Source: Oceanobacillus iheyensis HTE831
GTDB taxonomy: Bacteria; Bacillota; Bacilli; Bacillales; Amphibacillaceae
DNA: 64,000 nucleotides
Direction: 5' to 3'
Assembly (NCBI RefSeq): GCF_000011245.1
Contig: NC_004193.1
Location: 2,954,501 to 3,018,500 of the forward strand
Shown here piece after piece: positions 1 to 8,762 of this stretch. The stretch's first letter is position 1. Every line of letters begins with the position of its first letter. Position numbers and translations under genes: made by a program. The notes beneath the pieces are model-generated. The model ran no database searches. It had not been told where the DNA came from and saw nothing but the letters and a program-made list of their open reading frames with translations.

Positions 1-687
1 CGTTTCACCAAAACCGTGCACAATATTAAAAACACCATCAGGAAGACCAGCTTGATCGATAATTTCTGCCATCCGATTAGCAGTTAATGGTGACCATTCA
101 GCAGGTTTTAAAATGACCGTGTTACCTGTTGCTAATGCTGGAGCAATTTTCCATGTTTCAAGCATAAATGGAGCATTCCAAGGAGTAATAAGTCCTGCGA
201 CACCAACTGCAGAACGTACCGTGTAATTAATGAATTCATCGTCTACTTGGTACACTTCTCCATACATTTGTGATTTCACGGTATCTGCGTAAAAGCGGAA
301 GTTATTCGCAGAACGTGATACTTGTTTTCTCGTTTGGCTGATTGGAAGACCCGTGTCTAATGATTCTAATATTGCAATTTCATCCGTATGCTGTTCAATA
401 AGGTCCCCGATTTTATAAACATATTCCAAGCGTTCCACTTGCTTTAAATTTCCCCACTCCCCTTTAAATGCTTTCTTTGCACTTTGGACAGCTTTGTCAA
501 TATCTGCTGCTTGACCTGAGGCTACACTATTAATCTTCTCATTGGAGAAAGGACTAATATTGTCAAAGGTCCCTCTATCTTCAGCATCCATAAATTCCCC
601 GTTTATATATAGCTTAATATCATCTAGCTTGTTTGCTAATTCTTCATGTTTCCCAGATAAGACATCCACTTCTTGGTTTCCAGACAT
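1..687 (-). CDS. hpaE: 5-carboxymethyl-2-hydroxymuconate semialdehyde dehydrogenase-like ALDH (partial)
   Basis: The open frame starts at ATG 687 and runs off the left edge, so only the first 229 residues are present. The sequence is an NAD-dependent aldehyde dehydrogenase: a PWN-type segment (TPWNAPFMLETWKIAPALA) and a KPAEWSPLTA cofactor-binding stretch are seen, followed by the start of the Rossmann glycine region (NIVHGFGET). The catalytic Cys and Glu lie outside the window. Placement downstream of hpaB and a flavin reductase suggests HpaE, which oxidises the ring-cleavage semialdehyde in the homoprotocatechuate pathway. It could instead be another aldehyde dehydrogenase of the same superfamily. 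It is probably the fourth gene of the hpaB transcription unit. Confidence 0.8.
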   Translation of the reverse strand, partial: MSGNQEVDVLSGKHEELANKLDDIKLYINGEFMDAEDRGTFDNISPFSNEKINSVASGQAADIDKAVQSAKKAFKGEWGNLKQVERLEYVYKIGDLIEQHTDEIAILESLDTGLPISQTRKQVSRSANNFRFYADTVKSQMYGEVYQVDDEFINYTVRSAVGVAGLITPWNAPFMLETWKIAPALATGNTVILKPAEWSPLTANRMAEIIDQAGLPDGVFNIVHGFGET

Positions 688-753
688 AATGTATCCACTC
701 CTTTATTAAAATTTGCTATTTAAGTTATAATGGCTTCATTCAAGATACTTTTC

Positions 754-1227
754 TCAAACGCATTCTTTCTGTCTGTAATTTCCGTACTTGCCACAATAGA
801 AAGTCAATGGATTGCCTTCCGTTAATTCCACATCTAGTACTCTACCGATAAACAAAGTATGGTCCCCAACTACAATCTCTTGATCCACATCACAGACAAT
901 GGAGGCTAACGAATCTTTAATAACCGGTATACCTTGAATAAAATCGAAATCAACACCGTCTTCTTTTTTCTTCTGACCAGCAAAATTCATAGAAATATCT
1001 TGCTGTTCATCTGAGAGGAAGTTTACTGCATATTGTCCGGCTGCTTTAATTTTATTTAGCATATTTGCCTTGTTATCAATAGAGATCGTTATCAGTTTTG
1101 GTTCCAGTGAAATTGACATAAATGCATTCGCTGTCATTCCATGTGCACCAGCACCATCATTTGTTGTGATAACCGTTACACCCGTTGCAAATCTTCCCAT
1201 CGCATTACGAAACTCTCTGCTATCCAT
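754..1227 (-). CDS. hpaC: Flavin reductase component of 4-hydroxyphenylacetate 3-monooxygenase-type system
   Basis: This 157-residue protein has the flavin-reductase-like split-barrel fold, seen in the N-terminal FRNAMGRFATGVTVITT signature, GMTANAF, and the closing GNPLTFYCGKYG. Family members reduce FMN or FAD with NAD(P)H and hand the free reduced flavin to an HpaB-type oxygenase. The gene lies downstream of hpaB and of a FAD-synthetase-like gene on the same strand with short spacers, so it is the natural reductase partner of HpaB. Length is normal for HpaC. Exact cofactor preference cannot be read from the sequence. Confidence 0.85.
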   Translation of the reverse strand: MDSREFRNAMGRFATGVTVITTNDGAGAHGMTANAFMSISLEPKLITISIDNKANMLNKIKAAGQYAVNFLSDEQQDISMNFAGQKKKEDGVDFDFIQGIPVIKDSLASIVCDVDQEIVVGDHTLFIGRVLDVELTEGNPLTFYCGKYGNYRQKECV

Positions 1228-1247
1228 TTAAATTCCTCCTTTAATCT

Positions 1248-2075
1248 TTATACTGAAAGACTCTCTGTAAATTTGACCCTGCTGACAAATTCAATAGAAC
1301 AATCATCACGGAACTCATGAACCGGTTCATTAAGTTCCAACGTATTGTCACCTCTCGAATTAGAAAACTGATGAAACTTTCCGTTCAAGGTTTTTGTGCC
1401 ATGTTTCACCTTCACTAAATAAGATCCAGGACTCGGAAAAATGGATTTTTCGCTTGGATGAACTATTATATTTCCATTTATTTTATACTGGAGAACATGA
1501 ACGCTTACCTCGTAATTTGATCCTAAATAATAAGGAACCAAATCCACATTCCCTTCCTGTATTAATCCCCTTACAAGGGTAGAACTTATCTTTTCTTGCA
1601 AGTAGGTTTTTTTCGGGATAACCGATAAACCAAACCCTAACTTTTCCGATTCTTTTTGGAGGTATGTGGTGTTCCCCTGTGCCTTAAAACCAAATGTGAA
1701 GTCAAAACCTACAACGACATGTTTTGTATTCGAATTAACGATATATTTTTGGATGAATTCAGCCGGAAGGAGTGAAGCGAAAGTGTAATCAAACTCCATG
1801 ACAAATAACTTATCCACTCCTATAGATTCCATTTTTTTGATTTTTTGGGATAATGACATTAGGTACTTACGATTCTTATCACCTTTTAACACTTCATCCG
1901 GATGTGGACTAAATGTCATTGCTGTAAATAAGATATTTTGCTTTCTCGCAAGTTCCTTGGCATGCTTTAATAATTCTTGATGACCTAAGTGGACCCCATC
2001 AAAAAATCCAACTGCCATGATATGCGGTATTTGAGATAGTTGTTTATCCCTATGAGTTAGGTTTATCACTTCCAT
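1248..2075 (-). CDS. Stand-alone FAD synthetase-like (FMN adenylyltransferase) protein
   Basis: The N-terminal ~180 residues match the nucleotidyltransferase half of bacterial RibF/RibC: GFFDGVHLGHQELL carries the HxGH ATP site, and TFSPHPDEVL and SSTLVRGLIQEGNV are typical of the family. The C-terminal ~90 residues lack the recognisable GxGFPTAN riboflavin-kinase motif, so I infer that the protein adenylylates FMN (or has another role) but does not phosphorylate riboflavin. Its position between hpaB and the flavin reductase suggests it tops up FAD for the monooxygenase. A GTG three bases upstream of the chosen ATG is an alternative start; the ATG has better spacing from GGAG. Confidence 0.75.
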   Translation of the reverse strand: MEVINLTHRDKQLSQIPHIMAVGFFDGVHLGHQELLKHAKELARKQNILFTAMTFSPHPDEVLKGDKNRKYLMSLSQKIKKMESIGVDKLFVMEFDYTFASLLPAEFIQKYIVNSNTKHVVVGFDFTFGFKAQGNTTYLQKESEKLGFGLSVIPKKTYLQEKISSTLVRGLIQEGNVDLVPYYLGSNYEVSVHVLQYKINGNIIVHPSEKSIFPSPGSYLVKVKHGTKTLNGKFHQFSNSRGDNTLELNEPVHEFRDDCSIEFVSRVKFTESLSV

Positions 2076-2133
2076 CACAGAATTCTCCTTCCTGCTAAAC
2101 TTAAGTTGTAGTTTACATACGTTTATTAAATTT

Positions 2134-3630
2134 CTACTTTAAGACACTTCCTGTTGGAACGCTTAAAATTTTTGGCTTTTTAATATTTTGGCTTTCTAAA
2201 AACTCATCGACCATTGCTTTGTATGGCTCTTTATCATAATTGTCAAAGTAAGCCATACCCATTTTGACCGGATCGCCAAAGAAATAGTATTCATAATGCG
2301 TCTGACGGCTTCCAAATGAACTCATCGTCATATCCCACGCAAGACGGAATAATTGAACTCGTTCAAAGCCTTCCACATTCTTACCTTGCATAGCTCGATT
2401 TAAGATTGGTCCAAGTTCCTTATTAGCAAAGTCATCATAAGTTGGAATACCCATTAATCCCGATGCACCAAGAACTCTTAATATTTCTGCTAAACGCGGA
2501 TATACTCGTGGAAACCAGTTTCTTGCTGCGTTCAATGCTTCAAAGTCTGGCGTCATCATTCCCCATCGGTCAATTTTTGCATTGTATTCTGCTTTGTACA
2601 GGTGCGATTTCATATTTTCTAATGCGAGCATTATTTCTGTACCTTTGTCTTTCACATGCTGAAATCCGTCAATACCGATTGAATCCATTAGCTTAAGTAC
2701 AACACCAAGTAAAAATTCCACTTTTGCTATATCTTTGGCGATTACCTGATGGGACATGTGTACGACAGCATTTGTTTCAGCAAACGCACCATTACAAATC
2801 TCAGAATCCTCTAGAATGAAGATGCGATCCCAAGGAACAAGTACATTATCAAAGGCAACAATTGCATCTCCTTCTTCAAACTGAGAACCTACTGGATGAT
2901 CGAAGTTATTCTTACCATAATCAAATGATTCACGACTTAGATATCTTAACCCTGGCGTATTATTTGCTATCGCAAAAGCAAGTGAATAAGGATCATCTTT
3001 TGCTCCTGATTTAACTACTGTTGACGGGAAAACAAAAATTTCATCTGTAATTCCTGCTTGGGTTGCAAGTAAGCGAATACCGTCCACGATAACTCCATCA
3101 TCATTCTTCTCTACTACATGCAGAGCCACATTTGCATCTTTTTGTTCTGCTTGAATCTTTGCACGGTTTACTTGCGGATGAATTAATGTGTGTGTAAGGC
3201 TAATATCATTTTCTCTGGCATATTCAGCATATTTCTTTGCGTTTTCAGCAAATAATGAATTGCTTTTACCGTAGTAATCATAAGCTTTTTCCATTGTCAT
3301 CACTTCTGAATTTAAATAGTCTGGAGAGCGTCCCATCAAACCTTTTGTAATTCCCTGCCACTCCATAATCGCTTCTCGACGTTCGATTAACTCTTCAATT
3401 GTTTCCGGTGCCATAAAAGTTTTACTCACTTTATCACCAGTTGTTGGAGATGTATAAAGCATTTTTTCCGGCTTTTCATATTGTAAATCATATAATTTTG
3501 CCATGGATTGGACGGCACCCTTAAATGCGGGATGCGTGGTAACATCTTCTACTCTCTCTCCATGGATATATACGTTGTTATTTGCCTTTTTTAATTTATC
3601 AATGTATTGCTGTCCTGTTTTAGCTGGCAT
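2134..3630 (-). CDS. hpaB: 4-hydroxyphenylacetate 3-monooxygenase, oxygenase component
   Basis: The 498-residue product has the usual length and motifs of the two-component flavin monooxygenase family: TGDKVSKTFMAPETIEEL, HTLIHPQVNRAK, NTPGLRYLSRE, HPVGSQFEEGDAIVAFDNVLVPWDRIF and LGASGLMGIPTYDDF. HpaB uses reduced FAD from HpaC to ortho-hydroxylate 4-hydroxyphenylacetate to homoprotocatechuate. It is the first gene of a minus-strand cluster and is divergent from a LysR regulator. The 365-base divergent region carries a long palindrome that is a good operator candidate. Related phenol hydroxylases share the fold, so the exact substrate is inferred from context. Confidence 0.9.
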   Translation of the reverse strand: MPAKTGQQYIDKLKKANNNVYIHGERVEDVTTHPAFKGAVQSMAKLYDLQYEKPEKMLYTSPTTGDKVSKTFMAPETIEELIERREAIMEWQGITKGLMGRSPDYLNSEVMTMEKAYDYYGKSNSLFAENAKKYAEYARENDISLTHTLIHPQVNRAKIQAEQKDANVALHVVEKNDDGVIVDGIRLLATQAGITDEIFVFPSTVVKSGAKDDPYSLAFAIANNTPGLRYLSRESFDYGKNNFDHPVGSQFEEGDAIVAFDNVLVPWDRIFILEDSEICNGAFAETNAVVHMSHQVIAKDIAKVEFLLGVVLKLMDSIGIDGFQHVKDKGTEIMLALENMKSHLYKAEYNAKIDRWGMMTPDFEALNAARNWFPRVYPRLAEILRVLGASGLMGIPTYDDFANKELGPILNRAMQGKNVEGFERVQLFRLAWDMTMSSFGSRQTHYEYYFFGDPVKMGMAYFDNYDKEPYKAMVDEFLESQNIKKPKILSVPTGSVLK

Positions 3631-3831
3631 AACTTTATCCTCCTTTAATTTTTATCCAATTTTTCTAGTATTTTGGTAGAGTGTTCACGAAATGTATTCG
3701 CTTTCATAAAGAACTAAAAAAATAAAGCATTAGCAAATCGGTCGGTCAATGAAAAACTGTGAATTAAATTTTAAAATATTTTAATAATTCAACCTTGTTT
3801 GTATCTTATCACGGCATAGTATATATGAAAA

Positions 3832-3868
3832 ATATCTAAAAAATATGATTGTCATATATTTTAGATAT
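3832..3868. promoter_or_regulatory. Candidate LysR-type operator palindrome in the hpaB/lysR divergent region
   Basis: Two 17-base arms, ATATCTAAAAAATATGA and TCATATATTTTAGATAT, are separated by TTG and are reverse complements at 16 of 17 positions. It lies about 200 bases upstream of hpaB and 130 upstream of the LysR start. That arrangement is typical of a LysR regulator binding an A/T-rich inverted repeat to control both divergent genes. The rest of the 3631-3995 spacer is AT-rich and holds no gene. Confidence 0.55.
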
Positions 3869-3995
3869 ACATTATATAAAATCCGTTTTACTCAAAGGCT
3901 AGTTAAATTTTTTGACTTTTTTGTTATTTGGTACTATTATTTATACATATTTGGATTATGTATTGCTTAGACAAGAGGTATCGGGGTGAAGAAAG

Positions 3996-4886
3996 ATGGA
4001 TATTAGACAACTGCGTTACTTTTATACGATTGCAACAGAAAAACAAATTACAAGAGCAGCAAAAAAACTTCATATGGCCCAGCCTCCATTAAGCCAAAGT
4101 TTAAAAGCATTAGAAGAAGAAATTGGTGTCCCGCTATTTGAAAGAAATGGCAAGAAAATGGAACTAACGGATGCAGGTGAAGTTTTATACAATAAAGCAG
4201 ATTATTTTTTTAAGTTTTTTGATGAAGCGCTTACAGAAGTTAAAGAAACGGGTGAAGGGCTAAAAGGACAGTTGACCGTAGGCTGTGTAAAAACACTTTT
4301 TTCACACGTACCACAACATATTAAATCTTTTCGCGAGAAATATCCAAACGTTTCATTTGAATTAAGAGAAGGGGACTCTTACCTTCTTGCCGAGCAACTG
4401 AAAAATCGAAACATTGATTTGGCGATCGTTCGTCTTCCTCTAGATATGGAACCTTATTGTAGCCTCTTTCTACCTGATGAAAACTATGTGGCTATTATGC
4501 CAGAACAATGGGCAAATTCCTATGAAACTGACACCATTACGATGAACGAACTTGCCGATTTACCTTTAATATTATTAAGAAGAATTAGCGGCGTTGGTCA
4601 ATACGAGTTGATTATGGACAGATTTGAAAAAAGAGGACTTACTCCCAATATCGTGACAGTTTGTCCGGATGTGGATATGATTCTTGAATTGGTTAATGTG
4701 GAAGTTGGAGCTTCCATTGTTCCAGCATCCACGCTTAAAAAACATTCTATTTCAGGTATAAAAAGTTTTGCTATTAAAGACGAAACGATTATTTCTAAGT
4801 CCGCGATTATTTGGCTAAAGGACCGTTATGTTTCCAAAAGCAAACAACGTTTTATCGATTTTTTTGAGGAGTCCATTGACAAATGA
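3996..4886 (+). CDS. LysR-family transcriptional regulator of the hpa cluster
   Basis: A 296-residue LysR protein. Residues 1-60 form the winged helix-turn-helix (MDIRQLRYFYTIATEKQITRAA, then LHMAQPPLSQSLKALEEEIG and PLFERNGKKMELTDAG). The rest is the periplasmic-binding-like effector domain beginning near GQLTVGCVKTLF. A GGGGTGAAGAAAG ribosome site precedes the ATG. It is transcribed away from hpaB across the palindromic spacer, so it most likely senses an aromatic acid and activates hpaB; the ligand is not known. A strong hairpin terminator follows the stop immediately. Confidence 0.9.
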   Translation: MDIRQLRYFYTIATEKQITRAAKKLHMAQPPLSQSLKALEEEIGVPLFERNGKKMELTDAGEVLYNKADYFFKFFDEALTEVKETGEGLKGQLTVGCVKTLFSHVPQHIKSFREKYPNVSFELREGDSYLLAEQLKNRNIDLAIVRLPLDMEPYCSLFLPDENYVAIMPEQWANSYETDTITMNELADLPLILLRRISGVGQYELIMDRFEKRGLTPNIVTVCPDVDMILELVNVEVGASIVPASTLKKHSISGIKSFAIKDETIISKSAIIWLKDRYVSKSKQRFIDFFEESIDK

Positions 4887-4939
4887 AAAACGGCTAATTC
4901 CTTCAAATTTAATGTAAAAAGAAGGAATTAGCCGTTTTT
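4886..4939. terminator. Bidirectional rho-independent terminator
   Basis: AACGGCTAATTCCTTC and GAAGGAATTAGCCGTT pair perfectly around a ~16-base loop, flanked by A and T tracts. It sits between the convergent LysR gene and nhaC, so it can stop both transcripts. Confidence 0.9.
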
Positions 4940-5021
4940 TAATATACTGTATAAACAACGAATCACACTAGCCAACTATGACCACACTACCAGTTACCTC
5001 ATTCGTAAAACAATGGAAAAC

Positions 5022-6458
5022 CTATCCCATCTTACTCTCTTCCCCCAATTCATCTGAAACAGAGTTTACTACTGCAGCTTCCGTATATGTCAGCGTCTTC
5101 CCAGTAATCCCAAAAAGAATCGTCAATATTGGGCATAACAAGCAAAAGAAAGCAAATGGCAAATACGCTAGAGTCGGTACACCTAAAACACTTGCAATGA
5201 AGACACCGCACACGCTCCATGGAACAAGCGGATTAACTACTGTACCTGCATCCTCTGCAACTCTTGATAGGTTTTTATTTGCTAAACCAAGCTTTTGATA
5301 TTGCGGCTGGAACGTCTCTGTTGTTAAAAGAATAGAAAGATATTGTTCCCCTACCAACAAGTTAACTCCAATCGCATTTAGAGCCGAACTGATGATCACT
5401 GACTTTACAGAACGTAACATTCTTTCCACGGATTCAAATAGTCTTGGAACAATCCCTAACTTAAACAATAAGCCTCCCATTCCTAATGCAAGCAAAATGA
5501 GTGCAATGGTAAAAAACATACTCTCCATTCCGCCCCGTGTTAGCAAAGAATCGATTTGTTCAATACCTGTCTCTGAAACATAGCCTCCATATAGTATTCC
5601 GAGTAGTCCACCAACGGAAGGAATAGCTTGAAAAAACGAGACAAGGATAGCACTAATCGTACCAGCTGTGAGCGCCAATAATGCCGGAGCCTTGAAAATA
5701 GAGAAAATAACTAAGACAGCAAGTGGAATGACTGCATTATACCATTGAATCAGTCCTGTACTTAAAAGCCCTTGCTGATATAACTCCATTTCACTGAAAT
5801 TAGCAGTTGAGATACTCGGTGATATTATTCCGAAAATCACCAGTCCAATCAGGAAGGCTGGTACTGTAGTCCACATCATATTTCGTATATGATCAAACAA
5901 ATCGACCTTCATAATACTTGAGGCCATATTCGTTGTATCTGACATAGGTGACATTTTATCACCGAAGAAAGCACCGGATACAATTGCCCCTGCCGTGATA
6001 GCTACCGAAATATCGAGAGCCTGCGATATCCCGATAAAAGCCAATCCGACTGTAGCCACTGTTGTCAAAGAACTCCCTACACAAACACCAACCACAGAGG
6101 TTACGATTAAAACAATCGCATAATAAAAACGTGGGGTCACTAATTCAAAACCAGCATAGATCAAAGTTGGGATGGTTCCACTATAAATCCAGGCAGCTAT
6201 CAAAATACCGATCATAAAAAAGAGGAAGACAGCACCCATTCCAGAAGTGGCTCCTTCAGAAAACCCTTCCTGTAACTTTTCATAAGGGACCTTTTTAATG
6301 ATTCCATATACGATTAACAATAATAGTGAAATTGTTAAAGGGATATGAGGCGGAGCTTCATAATAGATAATACTGACACTCATAATAGCGATGATAGCTG
6401 TGATTACAAGGATAGCCTCTAGAAAAGACGGCATTTGTTCAGATTTAATTCGAAACAT
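5022..6458 (-). CDS. nhaC: NhaC-family Na+/H+ antiporter
   Basis: The product has 478 residues and about 11-12 hydrophobic segments. Signature stretches of the NhaC family are visible: GAIVSGAFFGDKMSPMSDTTNMASS and, near the C-terminus, GTVVNPLVPWSVCGVF. Family members exchange Na+ (or link Na+ to malate/lactate) for protons across the cytoplasmic membrane. It is the last gene of the phenylalanine/2-oxoacid dehydrogenase operon, 31 bases after the E2 gene, and is followed by a terminator. The context hints at balancing ions or carrying a catabolic acid, but plain sodium export is equally possible. Confidence 0.88.
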   Translation of the reverse strand: MFRIKSEQMPSFLEAILVITAIIAIMSVSIIYYEAPPHIPLTISLLLLIVYGIIKKVPYEKLQEGFSEGATSGMGAVFLFFMIGILIAAWIYSGTIPTLIYAGFELVTPRFYYAIVLIVTSVVGVCVGSSLTTVATVGLAFIGISQALDISVAITAGAIVSGAFFGDKMSPMSDTTNMASSIMKVDLFDHIRNMMWTTVPAFLIGLVIFGIISPSISTANFSEMELYQQGLLSTGLIQWYNAVIPLAVLVIFSIFKAPALLALTAGTISAILVSFFQAIPSVGGLLGILYGGYVSETGIEQIDSLLTRGGMESMFFTIALILLALGMGGLLFKLGIVPRLFESVERMLRSVKSVIISSALNAIGVNLLVGEQYLSILLTTETFQPQYQKLGLANKNLSRVAEDAGTVVNPLVPWSVCGVFIASVLGVPTLAYLPFAFFCLLCPILTILFGITGKTLTYTEAAVVNSVSDELGEESKMG

Positions 6459-6489
6459 AATGCATCTCCTTCATTTTTTATTTGATAGA

Positions 6490-7752
6490 TTAACGGAGTT
6501 CTATTAGTAGTAATCTTGGATTTTCGATTAATGCTTTGAACTTATTTGTAAAGGCTATTGCGTTTCCTCCATCGGTGACACGATGATCAAATGTTAGTGT
6601 CACATTCATCATCGATCGGATAACGATCTCGTCATTATCGTTTACCACGGGTGCTTTTTTCGTTTTGTGAAAAGCCATTAACGCGACTTCTGGATAATTG
6701 ATAATTGGTGTTGCACCGATACTTCCCATTGGTCCAACATTGCTGATCGTAAAGGTGCTTCCCGTCATCTCTTTCAAAGATAGTGTATTTTCTTTTGCTT
6801 TTTTCATCAGTTCCTTCATTTCTCGGTGAATGGTGCGGATTGACTTTATATCAGCGCTCTGAATAACCGGAACAATTAACCCTTCTTCTGTATCCGTTGC
6901 AATTCCCATATGAATTCCTTTTTCCAATCTAATTTCCTCTTTTTCCTCATGAAGCTTAGCATTAAAGATTGGATATTCTTTCAACGCTATTGTTAGCGCT
7001 TTAATAAAAAACGCTGCAACAGATATATCCGCATCGGACTTAATTTCTTTTCGGAACTCCAGTAACTCAGTCATATCAACTTCTTCCATGTGATGAACAT
7101 GTGGGATTGTATAAATAGATGTAGTCATTTTTTTGGCAATTTGTTTGCGCCGGCCTTTGAATGGAATAATCTCTGCTTCCTCTTCCTTAGCATCCACCTG
7201 TTCTTCTGTCTCTTGAAAGAATTGGTTTTGTAACTGTTCTACTTCTGGCTTAACCTTTGTCGCAGCGCTCTCTCTATTCTGAGAAAACTGCTGAACATCC
7301 TCAATCATAATGCGTCCATCTTTGCCAGTTCCTTCTACCAATTCAATATCTACATCAAGTTCTCTAGCAACCTTCCTAGTGTATGGTGATGCTTTTATTC
7401 GTTTAGGCCCGTTTTTCTGTTTCGTTTCTGTATGTTGGTTATCACTCGCGCTTAATTGTGTAGCTTGATTACCTTCTGCTCGTTGTATTTCTGAAGACTT
7501 CGTTTTCTCCATTGCATCCTCTGATTCAATCGTCATAATCGTTGTACCGACTGAAATCGTTGTTCCTTCAGCAATAAAAATTTCTTTTACTGTCCCTTTG
7601 GCTGGCGCTGTTATTTCAGCAACCATTTTTTCTGTCTGCATTTCTACAATGGGCTGATCTTCCTCAACCTGATCCCCTTCTTGAATAAAATAAGTCAGGA
7701 TATCCCCCTCTGTCATCCCTTCTCCAATATCATGCAATTTAACTTCTACCAT
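6490..7752 (-). CDS. bkdB: 2-oxoacid dehydrogenase E2 (lipoamide acyltransferase), branched-chain type
   Basis: The domains in order are: an N-terminal lipoyl domain with the lipoylated Lys near residue 42 (QTEKMVAEI), an Ala/Gln/Glu-rich linker, an E3/E1-binding domain (ASPYTRKVARELDVDIELV then GTGKDGRIMIEDV), and the acyltransferase core ending with the HxxxDG active site (TFDHRVTDGGNA). It forms the core of the complex with the E1 genes directly upstream. I chose ATG 7752 because GGAGG lies 8 bases before it; the in-frame GTG nine bases earlier is inside the ribosome site. No E3 lipoamide dehydrogenase gene is present, so E3 must come from elsewhere. Confidence 0.9.
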   Translation of the reverse strand: MVEVKLHDIGEGMTEGDILTYFIQEGDQVEEDQPIVEMQTEKMVAEITAPAKGTVKEIFIAEGTTISVGTTIMTIESEDAMEKTKSSEIQRAEGNQATQLSASDNQHTETKQKNGPKRIKASPYTRKVARELDVDIELVEGTGKDGRIMIEDVQQFSQNRESAATKVKPEVEQLQNQFFQETEEQVDAKEEEAEIIPFKGRRKQIAKKMTTSIYTIPHVHHMEEVDMTELLEFRKEIKSDADISVAAFFIKALTIALKEYPIFNAKLHEEKEEIRLEKGIHMGIATDTEEGLIVPVIQSADIKSIRTIHREMKELMKKAKENTLSLKEMTGSTFTISNVGPMGSIGATPIINYPEVALMAFHKTKKAPVVNDNDEIVIRSMMNVTLTFDHRVTDGGNAIAFTNKFKALIENPRLLLIELR

Positions 7753-7766
7753 TCGTTCCACCTCCC

Positions 7767-8762
7767 TTAAAAATTAATCACTTGGTTAATCGCATCCATT
7801 ACACGTGCTGGTGTTGGGATATTATGTTCTTCCAAAGCCCAAAATGGAACATGAACATCGGCACCAGTAACACGCTCAATCGGTGATTTCATATATAAGA
7901 ATGAAGTATCATTAACAATCGAAATAATATCATTTCCCAGTCCTCCGGTAGCTGGTGCTTCATGAACAACTACACAGCGTCCGGTTTTCTGAACTGATTC
8001 GGCGATAATAGCTCTATCAATCGGATACAGGGTGCGTAAATCGATAACTTCACAGGTAATACCTTTTTCCGCTGCCTGTTCGGCTGCCTTCATCGCTACG
8101 GGTACCATTGCTCCCCAGGCAATCACCGTTACATCATCCCCCTCGCGCAAATACTTACCTTTTCCGATTTCAATTTCATATTTTTCTTCTGGTACTTCGC
8201 CTCTAACTGCACGATATAATTTTAATGGCTCAAGAAATAGTACCGGATCTGGATCCTCGATTGCAGAAATAAGAAGCCCTTTTGCATCGTAGGGACTAGA
8301 TGGACAAACGACTTTTATCCCTGGCATATGGGTAAATAATGCTTCCATGCTATCCGAATGAATTTCCGGGGCACGTACTCCCGCTCCATATGGTGCACGA
8401 ATTACAAGTGGTACAGTAAAAACACCTTTGGTACGGTAACGCATTCTTGTTGCATGCGTCATAATTTGTTCATATGCAGGATAAATAAAACCTGAAAACT
8501 GAATTTCTGCTACCGGAAGCAGTCCGTTGATTGCCATCCCAATAGAGGACCCGATGATTCCAGCTTCACTCAACGGTGTATCAAAAACCCTCTTCTCACC
8601 AAACTCCTCCTGCAATCCATCGGTTGCTCGAAAGACCCCACCATTTTTGCCGACATCTTCTCCTAATACAACGACTTCTTCTCTTTCGTGAAGCATTGTA
8701 CGCATTCCGTCCGTGATTGCCTGAATAAGGGTCAATTGTTTCGTTTTCGTTATGGTTATCAT
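7767..8762 (-). CDS. bkdAB: 2-oxoacid dehydrogenase E1 beta subunit
   Basis: A 331-residue transketolase-like pyrimidine-binding subunit, with VLGEDVGKNGGVFRATDGL, EAGIIGSSIGMAINGL and RAPYGAGVRAPEIHSDS. Together with the alpha subunit encoded immediately upstream it forms the thiamine-diphosphate E1 that decarboxylates a 2-oxoacid and acylates E2. The start ATG lies directly next to the stop of the alpha gene, indicating tight translational coupling. The substrate may be branched-chain oxoacids or phenylpyruvate; the phenylalanine dehydrogenase in the operon favours the latter or a mixed role. Confidence 0.9.
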   Translation of the reverse strand: MITITKTKQLTLIQAITDGMRTMLHEREEVVVLGEDVGKNGGVFRATDGLQEEFGEKRVFDTPLSEAGIIGSSIGMAINGLLPVAEIQFSGFIYPAYEQIMTHATRMRYRTKGVFTVPLVIRAPYGAGVRAPEIHSDSMEALFTHMPGIKVVCPSSPYDAKGLLISAIEDPDPVLFLEPLKLYRAVRGEVPEEKYEIEIGKGKYLREGDDVTVIAWGAMVPVAMKAAEQAAEKGITCEVIDLRTLYPIDRAIIAESVQKTGRCVVVHEAPATGGLGNDIISIVNDTSFLYMKSPIERVTGADVHVPFWALEEHNIPTPARVMDAINQVINF

